This document shows, one piece after another, positions 36,840 through 47,205 of a DNA stretch of 64,000 nucleotides. Every line of letters begins with the position of its first letter. The stretch's first letter is position 1. The DNA is from Przewalskia tangutica (lineage: Eukaryota; Streptophyta; Magnoliopsida; Solanales; Solanaceae), in the NCBI GenBank assembly GCA_029844215.1, contig CM056738.1, positions 72,532,093-72,596,092 on the forward strand, in the 5' to 3' direction. The notes under the pieces are model-generated. The model was not told the DNA's origin, made no database searches, and saw only the letters and a program-made list of their open reading frames with translations. The position numbers and the translations under genes are program-made.

Positions 36840-37103
36840 TTATTTATTTTGATTGTTGCTGTCGTAAGTGTCTCCTAGTTTTTGTTCTATTTCCGTCTGT
36901 CTCGCCTTTATTTCAAATAGATTTTTCATTTCTTGTCTGTGTTTAGTCCCGTAGTATTTAATTCCCGTTGGGTTTGTACATAAAGTAAATTTATTAATTA
37001 GATATCCTTCGTATCTTATCCAATGATCTTTATCATTTTCTAAGTTATTTATTTCTTCTTGCAAATTATTCGGAATCGTCTTCACTACAGGATTCCTCTT
37101 CAT
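36840..37103 (-). CDS. Viral 87-residue ORF between coat and Pol, minus arm
   Basis: Small ORF that overlaps the end of the coat-protein frame by 38 nt and stops exactly where Pol starts (TAATG). Residues 9-25 (LQEEINNLENDKDH) look helical and charged. The rest includes a short CTNPTGIKYYGTKHRQ segment. It is intact in both arms with only 2 differing residues, so it was probably real in the virus. I do not recognise a family. An extra ORF here is not part of the usual caulimovirus order. Confidence 0.65.
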   Translation of the reverse strand: MKRNPVVKTIPNNLQEEINNLENDKDHWIRYEGYLINKFTLCTNPTGIKYYGTKHRQEMKNLFEIKARQTEIEQKLGDTYDSNNQNK

Positions 37104-39186
37104 TGGAATTGGTATTAATATATCTGTTATTTTTCGTTTCTATATCGCTTTCTTCCTTTGTTTGACTAATATAAAATTCTTCTTCACTATACCAGGTTTT
37201 ATCATTCTCTTTGAGTTGCTCTAAGCTCATAATGAACTGTGTAGTGTTAATATATTTTACTCCTTGTTTCTTTAGTTTAGGGCATTTGTTAGCATAATGT
37301 CCTTTTTCATTACAAGTCCAACATTTACATTCTTTGGGTGTTTCCTTCGTTTCTAACGGTTTTACAAATCCTTTTCTAAATTTTCTTTTGTTTCTAAATT
37401 TTTTCCTCGACTCATCTGTATTTTTATACTTCCTAAATCTTTTGTATTTTTTCTTTTTATAAGGTTTGTAGTATTGGTTATCATAATTTTTTCGATATCT
37501 TTTCTTGTAATTTGTATTTCTTTTGGATGCTTTACTTGTATTAGATGTGTTTTTGTACTTTTTATGTTTGCTGCTTTTTTCCTCTTGGTCCTTACATCCA
37601 AATACTAGTCGCTTTTCAGTGAAGCCACATACTTCTCTTAATCCTAATTTTTTATCTTTCTTTACCTTTTGTTGTAATCTATATTCTTCACACTTCCTCA
37701 TTAAATAGGCTCTTAATACCCGTATTTTTTCTCCTAATGTATTCTCTCTTGGTTCTAATTTACTATATTCTTTAGTTATTTCTGTATTATATGGTTCTGG
37801 TAAATGGTCATAATAAAGCTGTTGGTATATCATTCCTTCATCTTGTAGGAATCTTGCCTCATAATAGAATTTTGTGAAACTTATTGTATATTCTGGTATT
37901 TTATTGATCTTACAACATTTCATATTATTCGGATGCATTATTGTTTCGCACTTCCTTTCAGCTAATACATTTTCTCTGGCTACTAGCCACCTTTCTCCTA
38001 AGAATTCTCGTTTTAATACCATATCAAATAACATTAATATTCCTTTCCAATCTTTAACATGATGAAAGATTTCTCCTTTCATTTGATAAGCTATAGTTTC
38101 AAACCAAAATGCTACTTTTCCTATCATTGTTTTGGATATTAATTCATACATATAGTCTAAATCACTAGTGTGTGCTGAACTCATTAGCGCTAAAGACATT
38201 CCTACGTTCCAATCATTTATTCTTCTACTTAATTCTTGTTCATCGTAAACATTATCTAGGTCTAGGAAATATCCGTTCATATTTATTCCTTGCGCCATAG
38301 ATCCTACAAACTCACTAAACTCTGCTTGTTGTCATACCGGGATATGTGGTGGTAACCTAGTGGGTTTTTTTGTTATGATTTCTAAGGTTAGGTCTATCAT
38401 TTCCTCTTCAGGGTAATTGTCTGTATCCTTGTTTACTATATCATCTGATTCTATTTCTGTTTCAAAAGGTTCATTGTAATTATCTTCTATGTCGCTTTCA
38501 GGTTCTTGTTCCTCTATTATCGCATTTACTCTTTGTACTTTATGTAAGGCTTCTAATATCTGGTTGTTTTCCTGTATTGTTTTAGAATCACTTTCATCCT
38601 CTATTTCTTCCGTGATTTTTGCTACCACTCCTTCTTTTACTGTTATTTCTTCTTTATCTGTGCTGCTGCTACTATTACTATTTTGTAATGCTTCTTCATC
38701 ACTTAACTTATTTATCCGTTTTACCCTTTTCTTTTCTTTTAGCTTTGCTAGTTGTTGTTTCATAATGTAGAATTCTTCTTTTAAGTTACCTAATTCTATT
38801 TTTACCGTTTCTAATTCTTTTTTGGTTTCCTTAATTTCTACTCTAGCTTCATTTAGTTGTTTCTTTGCATCTTTATATTTTGTTTTGTATTTTTTATATT
38901 TACTCAGCCATTCTTCATTAGAAGATAGTTTTAACTTTGTATTTTCATTTTCTAATCGTATTATGTGTTGACGATGGATTGTATTTTCGAGTTCTAATTT
39001 TGTTGGGTCTGTTAAGGAGTTATGAATGTTTCTATCTTTAAAATTTTCGTTACTTTTAATTGGTGTTTCTTTAGGATCCTTAGAATCCTGTTTCTTCATG
39101 GGTTCGTATTTATATCTTTCTTTTTCTAATATTTCTTTACCATGGTTTCGAATAAACGTAACTGCGCTATGTTCACTAGTGCTCAT
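37066..39186 (-). pseudogene. Viral coat protein with zinc knuckle, minus arm
   Basis: Two frames, 39186-38332 and 38298-37066, are separated by one TGA that reads GGA in the plus arm, so the ancestral product was one protein of roughly 700 residues. The N-terminal third is charged with a long coiled coil (EIKETKKELETVKIELGNLK) and acidic stretches. The central domain (residues starting MAQGINMNGYFLDLDNVYDE) has the KVAFWFETIAYQMKGEIFHH helix region expected for caulimovirid capsids. A Lys/Arg-rich stretch and a CCHC knuckle (CWTCNEKGHYANKC) follow, then an acidic tail. The knuckle is intact here, unlike in the plus arm. Confidence 0.85.
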
Positions 39187-39590
39187 TAAAATTGTCCTTT
39201 CTTAGCTAAGGTTTTTAATCCATCTAATGTTTTTGCTACCTCATCTGGTATCTTAGGTTTTATTTTACTGATATCCATCATTATAGGTATTTTACTTCTT
39301 CTCCAAGCATCTATTGCAACTATCTCGGGTTGTATGGGTAACGTTTCTATTATACTTTGTTTTTGTGTACTAGTCTCTCCTTCTTCCATCTGTGTTTCTT
39401 TTCCTTTCTCTTTATTCACGTTTGTTACTATTGTGTTTAGTTGGTCAAGTATTAGCCTTAGTGTCGGTACTTCAGATACGTTCCATAATTTTGTTAATTT
39501 TTCTCTTAGTATTTCTCTTGTTTGAGCTTGGCTATCTTTTATTTCATTCATCGCTTCAAAAATGTTTTTTAATTTCTCTTTTATTATCAA
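39186..39590 (-). CDS. Viral ORF III-like protein, minus arm
   Basis: Frame ending in TAATG overlap with the coat-protein start at 39186. The first in-frame ATG gives about 121 residues (Met near 39551). The N-terminal half is predicted helical (SQAQTREILREKLTKLWNVS, LILDQLNTIVTNVNKEKG) and the C-terminus is Pro/Lys-rich (KPKIPDEVAKTLDGL). Size, position just before the coat gene and an N-terminal coiled coil resemble the virion-associated protein of caulimoviruses. That assignment is inference. The region upstream of the Met differs between arms, so the true start is uncertain. Confidence 0.55.
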   Translation of the reverse strand: MIIKEKLKNIFEAMNEIKDSQAQTREILREKLTKLWNVSEVPTLRLILDQLNTIVTNVNKEKGKETQMEEGETSTQKQSIIETLPIQPEIVAIDAWRRSKIPIMMDISKIKPKIPDEVAKTLDGLKTLAKKGQF

Positions 39591-39673
39591 TTATGTCCAT
39601 ATTTCATCTATTTTTTCGTTAAAACTGCTCAGCTTTTATTTATTCTTCTTATCCATCCGTCTCCTATATCTAG

Positions 39674-39856
39674 TCATTCTTTATTGGATGTATTATTTAT
39701 ACTTTTTCCTGGTTGCTCTATTTCATTTTCCAACTCTATTTCTTTGGCTTTGTATTTTAAGTATTTTAACTGAGAATCTATAACTTTTTCAAATAACATT
39801 TGTTTTATTATCCTTAATTTGAGTTCCTTTTTATTTATTTTTTCCTGGATATTCAT
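39674..39856 (-). CDS. Viral ORF II-like small protein, minus arm
   Basis: About 60-67 codons starting at 39856 (ATGAATATCCAGG), lysine/glutamate-rich and helical (KYLKYKAKEIELENEIEQ). It is followed by a spacer without a clear gene (39600-39673). Its plus-arm counterpart starts in an ATGA overlap with the movement-protein stop. Function unknown. Confidence 0.5.
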   Translation of the reverse strand: MNIQEKINKKELKLRIIKQMLFEKVIDSQLKYLKYKAKEIELENEIEQPGKSINNTSNKE

Positions 39857-39861
39857 ATTTT

Positions 39862-41131
39862 TTAAATAAATCTTGTTTTGCCTTGGTCAGTAATTTCTAT
39901 TCCTTTATTAGTGATCTTATAGTTTATCATGGTTAGGAAATCACTTCCTAATAATAATTCATTAAAGCTATCATATTCTAAGACTGCTATGTCTATTTTA
40001 TATTCTAAATCTTTGATTTTGAATTTTAAATTAATACTTTTAGTTACTATCATTTCTCTATCATTTTCAGGGTAATGGAAAGCTTCTGGTTGTATCGGCT
40101 GACAGTCTTTCTCATTTATTTTACTGATATGTATATAGCTTTACGACTCTCAGTATTAATTTCGGTTATACAATCAATTGTTGTAGCCCCATTGAATATT
40201 ATTACTTTAATTCTTAATCTGTTTGCTATTGTGTTTATTAAGTCTAATGTCCTTGGTGTCTCCAAACTTTGTTGTTTTGTTATTAATTCTCTTTTAATAC
40301 TTAATCTGGATCCTTCTATATAGGGTTTTATTTTATGTAAGACCTTTGTACTTCTATTGCTAAAATCTATATGTATTTCTTATGGGATTGTTATCTTTGA
40401 ACTTTCTTTATGTTCTATAGTTTCTAAGATGTCTTGGTACATTTTTGGTACTAGAATTATTTGTTTAAGTATTGTTTTTCACATGATGATTTCCCGTTAA
40501 GGCATATATCATTTTTGTCTCTATACTTATTATTTTACTTCCTGGCGGCATTTTTATTCCATCCAGTTTATAATATAGCGTTAGTGCCAATTCTTTGTGT
40601 TCATCTTTTAGTGAGATACTAAAATCTGGTTGTATGGTAAATTTTAATTTTTGATATATTAAATTTCCTTTTACTACTGATATTAATGCATCTTGTATAT
40701 TTTCTAATATTTTGTCATCTAGTATATACATTTGTATAGGCGTATCTATGTTCTTTTGAAAATATGCTTTTTATAGTAAATTCTATTCCTGCGAAATATA
40801 TATTTCTGTATTTCTTGGCTTCTTTTGCTGATAATTTTGATAACTCTCGTTTTATTATATCGTTAGTTATTAAATTTATCCTGGCTTTTCCATTTACACT
40901 TGTAATGTCTATTACATTTTCGTGTTTTTGTATTATATATCTTATTTCTTTATTTCTATCAAACCACTTTGTCTTAAATATCTTGTTTACTGATAATTCT
41001 TCCTTTTCATCCTGTATTTTCTGATATACTTCGGGTTTGAAACTTAAAGTTTGTGTTGTTCCTCCTTCATATTCATCCATTTGATAATTTGTTGTGTATA
41101 GATCTGTCGCTTTTTCTTTTCCTTTATCCAT
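39862..41131 (-). pseudogene. Viral movement protein with retropepsin-like tail, minus arm
   Basis: Broken counterpart of the intact 425-codon frame at 53421-54698. Frameshifts are seen near 40770 and 40478 (one A lost from a six-A run). A CCA-TAA change near 40381 gives a stop. Recognisable parts are the movement domain (FKTKWFDRNKEIRYIIQKHE, QMYILDDKILENIQDALISV, KLDGIKMPPGSKIISIETKM) and the C-terminal segment IDIAVLEYDSFNELLLGSDF. Not functional here. Confidence 0.85.
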
Positions 41132-41498
41132 GAGTTAATTGATTGATCAGTTTGTATTGTTCTTTTGCGACATCGTTCAAATATCTTATCTCACGATTTT
41201 GTTTAATTATTTGGCCTACTTTTTCTTCTGTTATTTTTCTGATTTCTTCATCTTTCTGTCTTAACTGTTCTTCTTTTATAAGTGAACTGAATTTTAAGTT
41301 TTTCATGATAAGTTCTTGTTCAGCTATTTGCTTAGATTGTTCTTCTATAGTCTTATCTCTTTCCGTTATTAGATCAATACTCATTTTACAACTTATTATG
41401 TGTTCATTTATGTCCCTACTATATATTAATCTTTTTCCTTCCATATATTCTAATTGTCTTACCATATTCTGTCGTCTTCTTAACGTTTCTTCATCCAT
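41124..41498 (-). CDS. Viral small coiled-coil ORF C, minus arm
   Basis: 124-codon frame, intact here and interrupted by a TGA in the plus arm. It is nearly all helical, with a heptad-like charged segment (LITERDKTIEEQSKQIAEQE, EEQLRQKDEEIRKITEEKVG). It overlaps ORF B upstream by 8 nt and the movement ORF downstream by 8 nt, so translation is probably coupled. No family recognised. A structural or assembly role would suit a coiled coil but is speculation. Confidence 0.65.
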   Translation of the reverse strand: MDEETLRRRQNMVRQLEYMEGKRLIYSRDINEHIISCKMSIDLITERDKTIEEQSKQIAEQELIMKNLKFSSLIKEEQLRQKDEEIRKITEEKVGQIIKQNREIRYLNDVAKEQYKLINQLTHG

Positions 41499-41784
41499 AA
41501 GAACTAGTAGTTACTGATAACTCTTCATTTATATCTTTTATGAATCCATCTTGTAGCTTTATTCGTGCTTGTATTTGTATTAACTCTATATATAACCTTG
41601 TTAATTCTTCCGAACTTATGGTTTGTTGAGTTTGGTCTAGTTCCTTTTCCATAATAAATATCCTTAACTTATATTTTCTTTCTAGTTCTTTATGTTTCTT
41701 GGTAAGTTTTAGTAAATCTTTTGCTTGTTGACATAACCACTTTGCTTGATTTAACTTCTTAATAGGTGCAAATGATGAGTTCAT
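41491..41784 (-). CDS. Viral small ORF B, minus arm
   Basis: 97-codon frame, lysine-rich and helical (KWLCQQAKDLLKLTKKHKEL), intact here and stopped early by TGA in the plus arm. It begins 3 nt after the stop of ORF A and overlaps ORF C by 8 nt. Family unknown. Confidence 0.6.
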   Translation of the reverse strand: MNSSFAPIKKLNQAKWLCQQAKDLLKLTKKHKELERKYKLRIFIMEKELDQTQQTISSEELTRLYIELIQIQARIKLQDGFIKDINEELSVTTSSYG

Positions 41785-41787
41785 CTT

Positions 41788-42108
41788 TTAATACTGATCT
41801 GTTTCAAAGAAACGTATTTCCATTATTAAACTCTTTATCACACTTGTTTGTACATTAATTTCTATATTTATATCTTCTATCTTTCTTCTCATTTCTCCAG
41901 CATCGGAGTATATTTTAAATATTTCTCGTAATTCTTCATCATTATAGAAATTATTACCTGCTCTTTTCTGGTCTAACCATTCATTTTGTGATTTTAATAA
42001 TTCTTCAGCTTTTCTTTTTGTTTCTATTAAAAGGTGTTTCATTTCTCTACATCTCCAAATCATTTTGTTATACCTTATTATCCTTCTGAAAGATGAAACA
42101 GTTCTCAT
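41788..42108 (-). CDS. Viral small ORF A, minus arm
   Basis: About 106 codons from ATG near 42108. The start overlaps the stop of the preceding leader ORF as ATGA. The protein is basic and helical (IIRYNKMIWRCREMKHLLIE, EAKRKAEELLKSQ-like segments). It is intact in all three viral copies in the window (41788, 43688, 52444), which suggests it was a genuine viral gene. No family recognised. Confidence 0.62.
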   Translation of the reverse strand: MRTVSSFRRIIRYNKMIWRCREMKHLLIETKRKAEELLKSQNEWLDQKRAGNNFYNDEELREIFKIYSDAGEMRRKIEDINIEINVQTSVIKSLIMEIRFFETDQY

Positions 42109-42280
42109 TCTGAATTCCAATTTTCTGTGTCAAATTGTTCTAGGTTGTTTTCAGATCTGTCAGATTCATATTGATATTCATTTAATCTGTTGTTAGAATC
42201 ACATCTGTGAATTTTATACCAATTAATCTTATCTGTATTTTTAGCAGTTTTAACATCCATTCTGGTTTTTGTCCTATTTA

Positions 42281-42294
42281 TGGCTCTGATACCA
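42281..42294 (-). other. Viral tRNA-Met primer-binding site, minus arm
   Basis: On the minus strand the site reads TGGTATCAGAGCCA, complementary to initiator tRNA-Met as in all caulimovirids. Directly upstream (42295 onward) lies pol sequence instead of viral leader, joined through a CAAT overlap. The genome copy therefore begins at its primer site. Confidence 0.9.
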
Positions 42295-43632
42295 ATAAAA
42301 GAATGACTGCCATTTTCTCCTCTTATTTAGTTCTGGTAGCGGGTCTATTTTATTTGTAATAAATGCTCTTACCTGTGTGTTATCCGTTCGTACAATAAAT
42401 TTTACTGGCAGCAGATGGTAATGAAATCTTTTTATTCCAAATTTTACGGCCAATAATTCTTTTTCATTAATATGATAATTTTTTTCATTTGGTTTCCATG
42501 TTCCACCTCCATAGCCACATATCAAGGTTTTTTCTTTATCTGTATCATTTTCTGCATAGGCTATAAGGACTGCTCCCCATCCTATATCACTAGCATCTGT
42601 ATAAAGTTCTAATTGATCTTTGTCTGTTGGTATCTTATGTCTTGGTAGATTTATTACCCTTTCTTTGATAATTTTTATAGCCTCATCATGTTCTTCTTTC
42701 CATTCAAAAACTTTATTTTTCTTAATTAAATCTTGTAACGGTTTTCTCAAAGTTGGTAGGTCTTTTATATGGTCTGAGGCGTAGTTTATTATTCCTAAAA
42801 ATTGTTGTACCTCTTTTTTTAGTTTCTAATTTATCTTTAAAATTTCTTATTTTGGTCACAATATGTTCTTGTAACTGGATTTCATCCTTATTGATGATAT
42901 ATCCTAGGTATTCGATATCGTTCTTAAATATTTCGGATTTCTTTTCTGATAATAGAATCCCATGTCTTTTCACTACTCTTATGAATTCTTCAAGGTGTTC
43001 TATATGATTTTCTAGGGTATCACTATATATTAGTATGTCGTCTACATATACTATACAATAGTCATTAATTTTAGAATACTTGGTCCATCCTTCTTTGAAA
43101 TATTTGCGGTGCATTCTTTAGTCCAAAAGGTAGTACATTCCACTCATAATGTCCTTGGGGTGTACTAAATGCCGTTAAAGGCTTTGAGTTGTGAGTTAAT
43201 TTTATCTGCCAAAATCCGCTTTTACAATCGAATTTACTAAACCATTTCTTATCTCCTAATCTATTGATAAAGTTTCTTTTGTATGGTAGAAAATATCCGT
43301 CAAATATTATTTTCTTATTTAGTTCTCTGTAATCTACTACCATTCTGGCTTTGCCTCTCTTCTGCTCACTATGTTTTCTGACTAAAAATGCTGGACTGCT
43401 ATGCGAACTCTTACTTTCTTGTATTAGTTTTAAGTCTAGTAGTTCTTTCAGTTGTATTTCAAATTCTTTTTGATCTGTAGGACTATATCTAATTGGTTTA
43501 CATCTAGCAATGTCATTTGGATCTATTAACTTGATTTCAGCATATATTTTTTCTGTTTCCCATAGTTGTGTCGGATTTTCTCCAAAATTTACTTTTAATA
43601 GTCCAAGATATTTTTCTTTTAGTAGTTGTAGA
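42295..43632 (-). pseudogene. Partial viral RT-RNase H in the deleted copy
   Basis: Covers LQLLKEKYLGLLKVNFGENP through RT (VVDYRELNKK, LPFGLKNAPQIFQRR, YVDDIL) and RNase H (YTDASDIGWGAVL) to WQSFFYW, where it runs into the primer site of the next copy. Further damage: a deletion in the codons before DYCIVYVDD near 43070 and the seven-A frameshift near 42818. Confidence 0.88.
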
Positions 43633-43687
43633 AGAACCACTTTGCTTGATTTAACTTCTTAATAGGTGCAAATGATGAGTTCATCTT

Positions 43688-44008
43688 TTAATACTGATCT
43701 GTTTCAAAGAAACATATTTCCATTATTAAACTCTTTATCACACTTGTTTGTACATTAATTTTTATATTTATATCTTCTATCTTTCTTCTCATTTCTCCAG
43801 CATCGGAGTATATTTTAAATATTTCTCGTAATTCTTCATCGTTATAGAAATTATTACCTGCTCTTTTCTGGTCTAACCATTCATTTTGTGATTTTAATAA
43901 TTCTTCAGCTTTTCTTTTTGTTTCTATTAAAAGGTGTTTCATTTCTCTACATCTCCAAATCATTTTGTTATACCTTATTATCCTTCTGAAAGATGAAACA
44001 GTTCTCAT
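43688..44008 (-). CDS. Viral small ORF A in the deleted copy
   Basis: Third copy of ORF A, intact, differing from the main copy by two residues near its C-terminus. It is preceded by the end of the leader ORF (44005-44190) and the primer site at the border with element D. It is followed only by a truncated ORF B. Confidence 0.6.
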   Translation of the reverse strand: MRTVSSFRRIIRYNKMIWRCREMKHLLIETKRKAEELLKSQNEWLDQKRAGNNFYNDEELREIFKIYSDAGEMRRKIEDINIKINVQTSVIKSLIMEICFFETDQY

Positions 44009-44831
44009 TCTGAATTCCAATTTTTTGTGTCAAATTGTTCTAGGTTGTTTTCAGATCTGTCAGATTCATATTCATATTCATTTAATCTGTTGTTAGAATC
44101 ACATCTGTGAATTTTATACCAATTAATCTTATCTGTATTTTTAGCAGTTTTAACATCCATTCTGGTTTTTGTCCTATTTATGGCTCTGATACCCATTGCT
44201 CTCGGCCATAGCCTCATTTCTTGAGCAAAATTTGTCCTATAATTCTTAAACTTTTAAGTGTTCTTCCTTAAGTTGTTAGGAAGATGGTGAACCAAGAGTT
44301 AGACAAGATTTCACACCCCTAACCTCTAATTGTTGCCTTGGCCGAAACTTGCTAAGATTGGAACCCAAGTGTTCTTCACTTTTTGGAGTTGAATCTTGAA
44401 GAGAAGTTGGTTAGGAGCTTCTAAGGGTTGCTTGTAGCAGATTGGAACGTAAGGATTTGGAGCTAAACTTGCTAAGGAACGACTTTAAGTTCTTGGATAA
44501 TTTTTGGGCTTTTTGAGGTAATGATCTTAATCCTCTTTGTGAAGTTGGATATTATGTATATTGGAAGTATATATTGGAGTATGTAATATGTGGAATGAAG
44601 TTTGGAAAGAATTGGATCTTGTAAGCTTGTTGAAATGGAAATTGGCATGTTAGCCATAAAATGGTAAAACGTATCTTACTTGTTGAAAGCTAATAACAAA
44701 GTAACTATAACTTATATGAAGATTGGAATATAAGTTGGAGGATTAAAGAAGTAATTCCGGCATGCTAGCCGAAAAATTGGATAAAGTGTGATTATTGTAA
44801 GTTGGCCAAGAACACCAACTAGTGGACTAAT

Positions 44832-44948
44832 GGACTGTATTTACTTTGGACTGTATTTACATTGGACTGTATTTACATTGGACTGTATTTACTTTGGACT
44901 GTATTTACATGGACTGTATTTACATTGGACTGTCTTTACTTTGGACTA
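44832..44948. repeat. 16-bp tandem array in LTR of D
   Basis: ACTGTATTTACATTGG/ACTGTATTTACTTTGG units repeat about seven times. The partner array is at 50573-50690. Confidence 0.88.
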
Positions 44949-46123
44949 TGGACTTGTTCCATTTCGGTTTTTAAGTTGTTGTTGTTAAGGGGAAGATTGT
45001 TTATCACATCCGTTTGGGCGTGTGATCCCCTTCTTTAGTTGTTGTTGTTGTTAAGGGGAAGATTGTTTAAACACGTCTGTTTGGGCGTGTGATCCCCTTC
45101 TTTAGTTGTTGAATTGTTGCGCCTTAAATGTGGCATGTTGATTACTGTTATCGGGCCTTGAAAAAGGTGGAAAAGTATATAAAAACAGGGGAAGTGCTGC
45201 CCGATTTTCCATAGAATTGGAGGGCTTTTAATTGGTATAAGTCTTCAATGGTAAGTAAGGTTTGATAGAAGTACTATGGCCATTTTAGGATTGAAGTACT
45301 ACGTGTGGCGTGATCTACTTGGCTTAAGGAGTAGCCGACGAAGTTGAAGTACTTGGAGAATTTTGCTAATTGTCGATAATCGTCGCGAGGTATGTGAACC
45401 TCTTCCTATCCTTTCTAGCATGATTGTTGAGAACTATGTAGTACGGTAGACATATGTGTGCTAAACGAATTTGGTCGGTTTAAAAAATAAAGTGTTATAA
45501 TAGCTTTATGGGAAGTTAGTTATAACGACTTTATGTAGGTAAAAGAATGGTTTGTTGATTTTAAAAGTTAAGAGACTTGATCTTAAAAGATAAGAGACTT
45601 AACTTATAAATGACGTTTTATGAAATGTTAAGGACTTGAATTATTAAAAAAAGTTGTGAAACCGCATTCATGAGTAATGGGTACTTGGTCTTAAAAAGGA
45701 TAATGTTATGTTGATTTCGGAAATGAGAATAAGTATCGAACAAACCATTGCAGCGTTAATAAAGGAAAATGTATTGACAAATAAATTAGATTAAAACAAG
45801 TAGAATCCTCCATCTGCATAGAAGCTAAGATAAGACAAAATTGTATTACATTTTCTAGATCATGGCTGCTTTAATAAGATCGTTATAAACAAGAATAACC
45901 TACTCACACATAAGACATATGTTACTCAATTTTTTAAAAGAGATTACGTTGTTAAGTGATTAAGACTATGAACTATGAAATCTTTCGAAAATAAGAGACT
46001 TGAGTATTTGAAGTTATGCAACTTGAACTATTGGAAAAGAATATTGTTACTTGACTTTAAAAGAGAAGGTGTTTTGGTTTAAAAGGAAGGCATGGTATTG
46101 TCTTAGTCTGTCTTTAAATGTTA

Positions 46124-46345
46124 TGGACGATTTTACATCGAGTCCCATGAGATGGGCCGAGATATGTATACCACACGATTCTACATCGAGTCCCATGAGA
46201 TGGGCCGAGATATGTATACCACACGATTCTACATCGAGTCCCATGAGATGGGCCGAGATATATATACCACACGATTCTACATCGAGTCCCATGAGATGGG
46301 CCGAGATATGTATACCATACGATTCTACCTCGAGTCTCATAGGAT
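46124..46345. repeat. 48-bp tandem array in left LTR of D (about 4.5 units)
   Basis: CATCGAGTCCCATGAGATGG followed by GCCGAGATATGTATACCAC repeats with a 48-bp period (first pair at 46141 and 46189). Because 48 is a multiple of three, frames stay open on both strands. The open frames over 46047-46400 are by-products. Confidence 0.93.
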
Positions 46346-47002
46346 GGGCCGAGACATGTTATACGTATCATACGATTTATACGTAGACTGCCGGCAGTGA
46401 GGAATGAGTTCCACGGGCATGAGGGATGACTTTGAGGGCGTGAGTCCCTGACTTGACATGACTGCTTTTATGTTGTGAACTGTAGTTTGATTATCATACA
46501 TGTCTCCTATTTTATATAGACTGTTATGATTTCATTTACAGTATTTTCAGTTTCACATACTTGGTACCTGTTGTACTGACCTCCTTCGGGAGGCTGCGTT
46601 CATGCCGCAGGTTGAGGTACATCGGTTGTTGATCCTCACTCTTAGGATCACAGTTCAGCGTATTGGGAAGCTCCGTTTCTCCGGAGGCTTATCTTTTGGT
46701 ATGTTTCCCTGAGTTTGTAGGTTCTTGTACATTCAGGGGTATGACGGGGCCCTGTCCCGTCATAGTTGTTATAAAAACTCTTAGAGGTCTGTAGTACTAT
46801 TGTGGGCAGGGTTTGTAAAGGATGTAACTGTTCGGTTTTGATATTTATGCAGAAAGGTGACCGTTTTGGTTGGCCTGTTTCTTATTTCATATTGTTCATG
46901 TTTTTTGAGTTTTTATTTCCGCTGATTTTCTCTGATGTATTATCACTAGGGTGCCCCGGGTAAGGCACCAGTCGCGGGCCCGAGATCGGGTCGTGACAAA
47001 AG

Positions 47003-47014
47003 TGGTATCAGAGC
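47003..47014 (+). other. Primer-binding site of element D
   Basis: TGGTATCAGAGC starts 4 bp after the LTR end at 46998 and matches initiator tRNA-Met. Confidence 0.9.
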
Positions 47015-47205
47015 AGTTAATCCTCGGAAAGTGTCTACAGACCATATCTAGTAGAGTCTTGATTATCGGCGTGTTGTGCACCACACCTATAATCAGGAGG
47101 CTGCAGGATATTTAGGATTGGTTTCCATTCTTCTCACTCTGAGATCGTGCCTTAGAGCTGTGTAATAAGTTGTACTCCCTCTGACGTATTCTTATGTGCC
47201 AGTTA

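Larger units (their letters stand above)
27478..44193 (-). mobile_element. Endogenous pararetrovirus array, minus-strand arm
   Basis: Caulimoviridae-type sequence on the minus strand. It consists of a near-complete genome (42294 down to 27513, interrupted by a copia element at 29787-35398), a deleted second copy upstream (44193-42295), and a 35-bp fragment of the small ORF II at the far end. No integrase or LTR is present, as expected for pararetroviruses that enter chromosomes by DNA repair. Many ORFs are broken, so it is a relic. The plus arm at 52127-61781 is a second, closely similar copy in opposite orientation. Confidence 0.9.
42295..44193 (-). mobile_element. Deleted viral copy fused to the minus-arm genome
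   Basis: A 1.9-kb viral piece. It runs from the primer site (44181-44193) through the leader-ORF end, ORF A and the first ~12 codons of ORF B, then jumps at 43632-43635 into pol. It continues to the RNase H region, where the next genome copy starts. About 5.3 kb (most of ORF B through early pol) is missing, with two extra bases (AG) at the junction. It shares the seven-A frameshift with the main minus copy. Confidence 0.88.
44194..46998 (+). repeat. 5' LTR of element D, 5'-truncated
   Basis: Matches 49934 onward of the right LTR (CATTGCTCTCGGCCATAGCC) and ends GGGTCGTGACA. It includes a 515-bp segment (45476-45990) absent from the right LTR, a 16-bp array (44832-44948) and a 48-bp array (46124-46345). 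Confidence 0.9.

Noticed and set aside
38489..38770. Hydrophobic Ser/Leu-rich frames opposite the viral genes (also 39334-39783, 41143-41517, 55752-56033, 53035-53409)
   Set aside because: They are antisense shadows of Lys/Glu-rich coiled-coil ORFs; complementing GAA/AAA codons gives TTC/TTT runs.
46047..46400. Open frames of 80-110 codons on both strands, repeated at 51330-51662
   Set aside because: A 48-bp array keeps every frame open because 48 is divisible by three. It lies inside an LTR.
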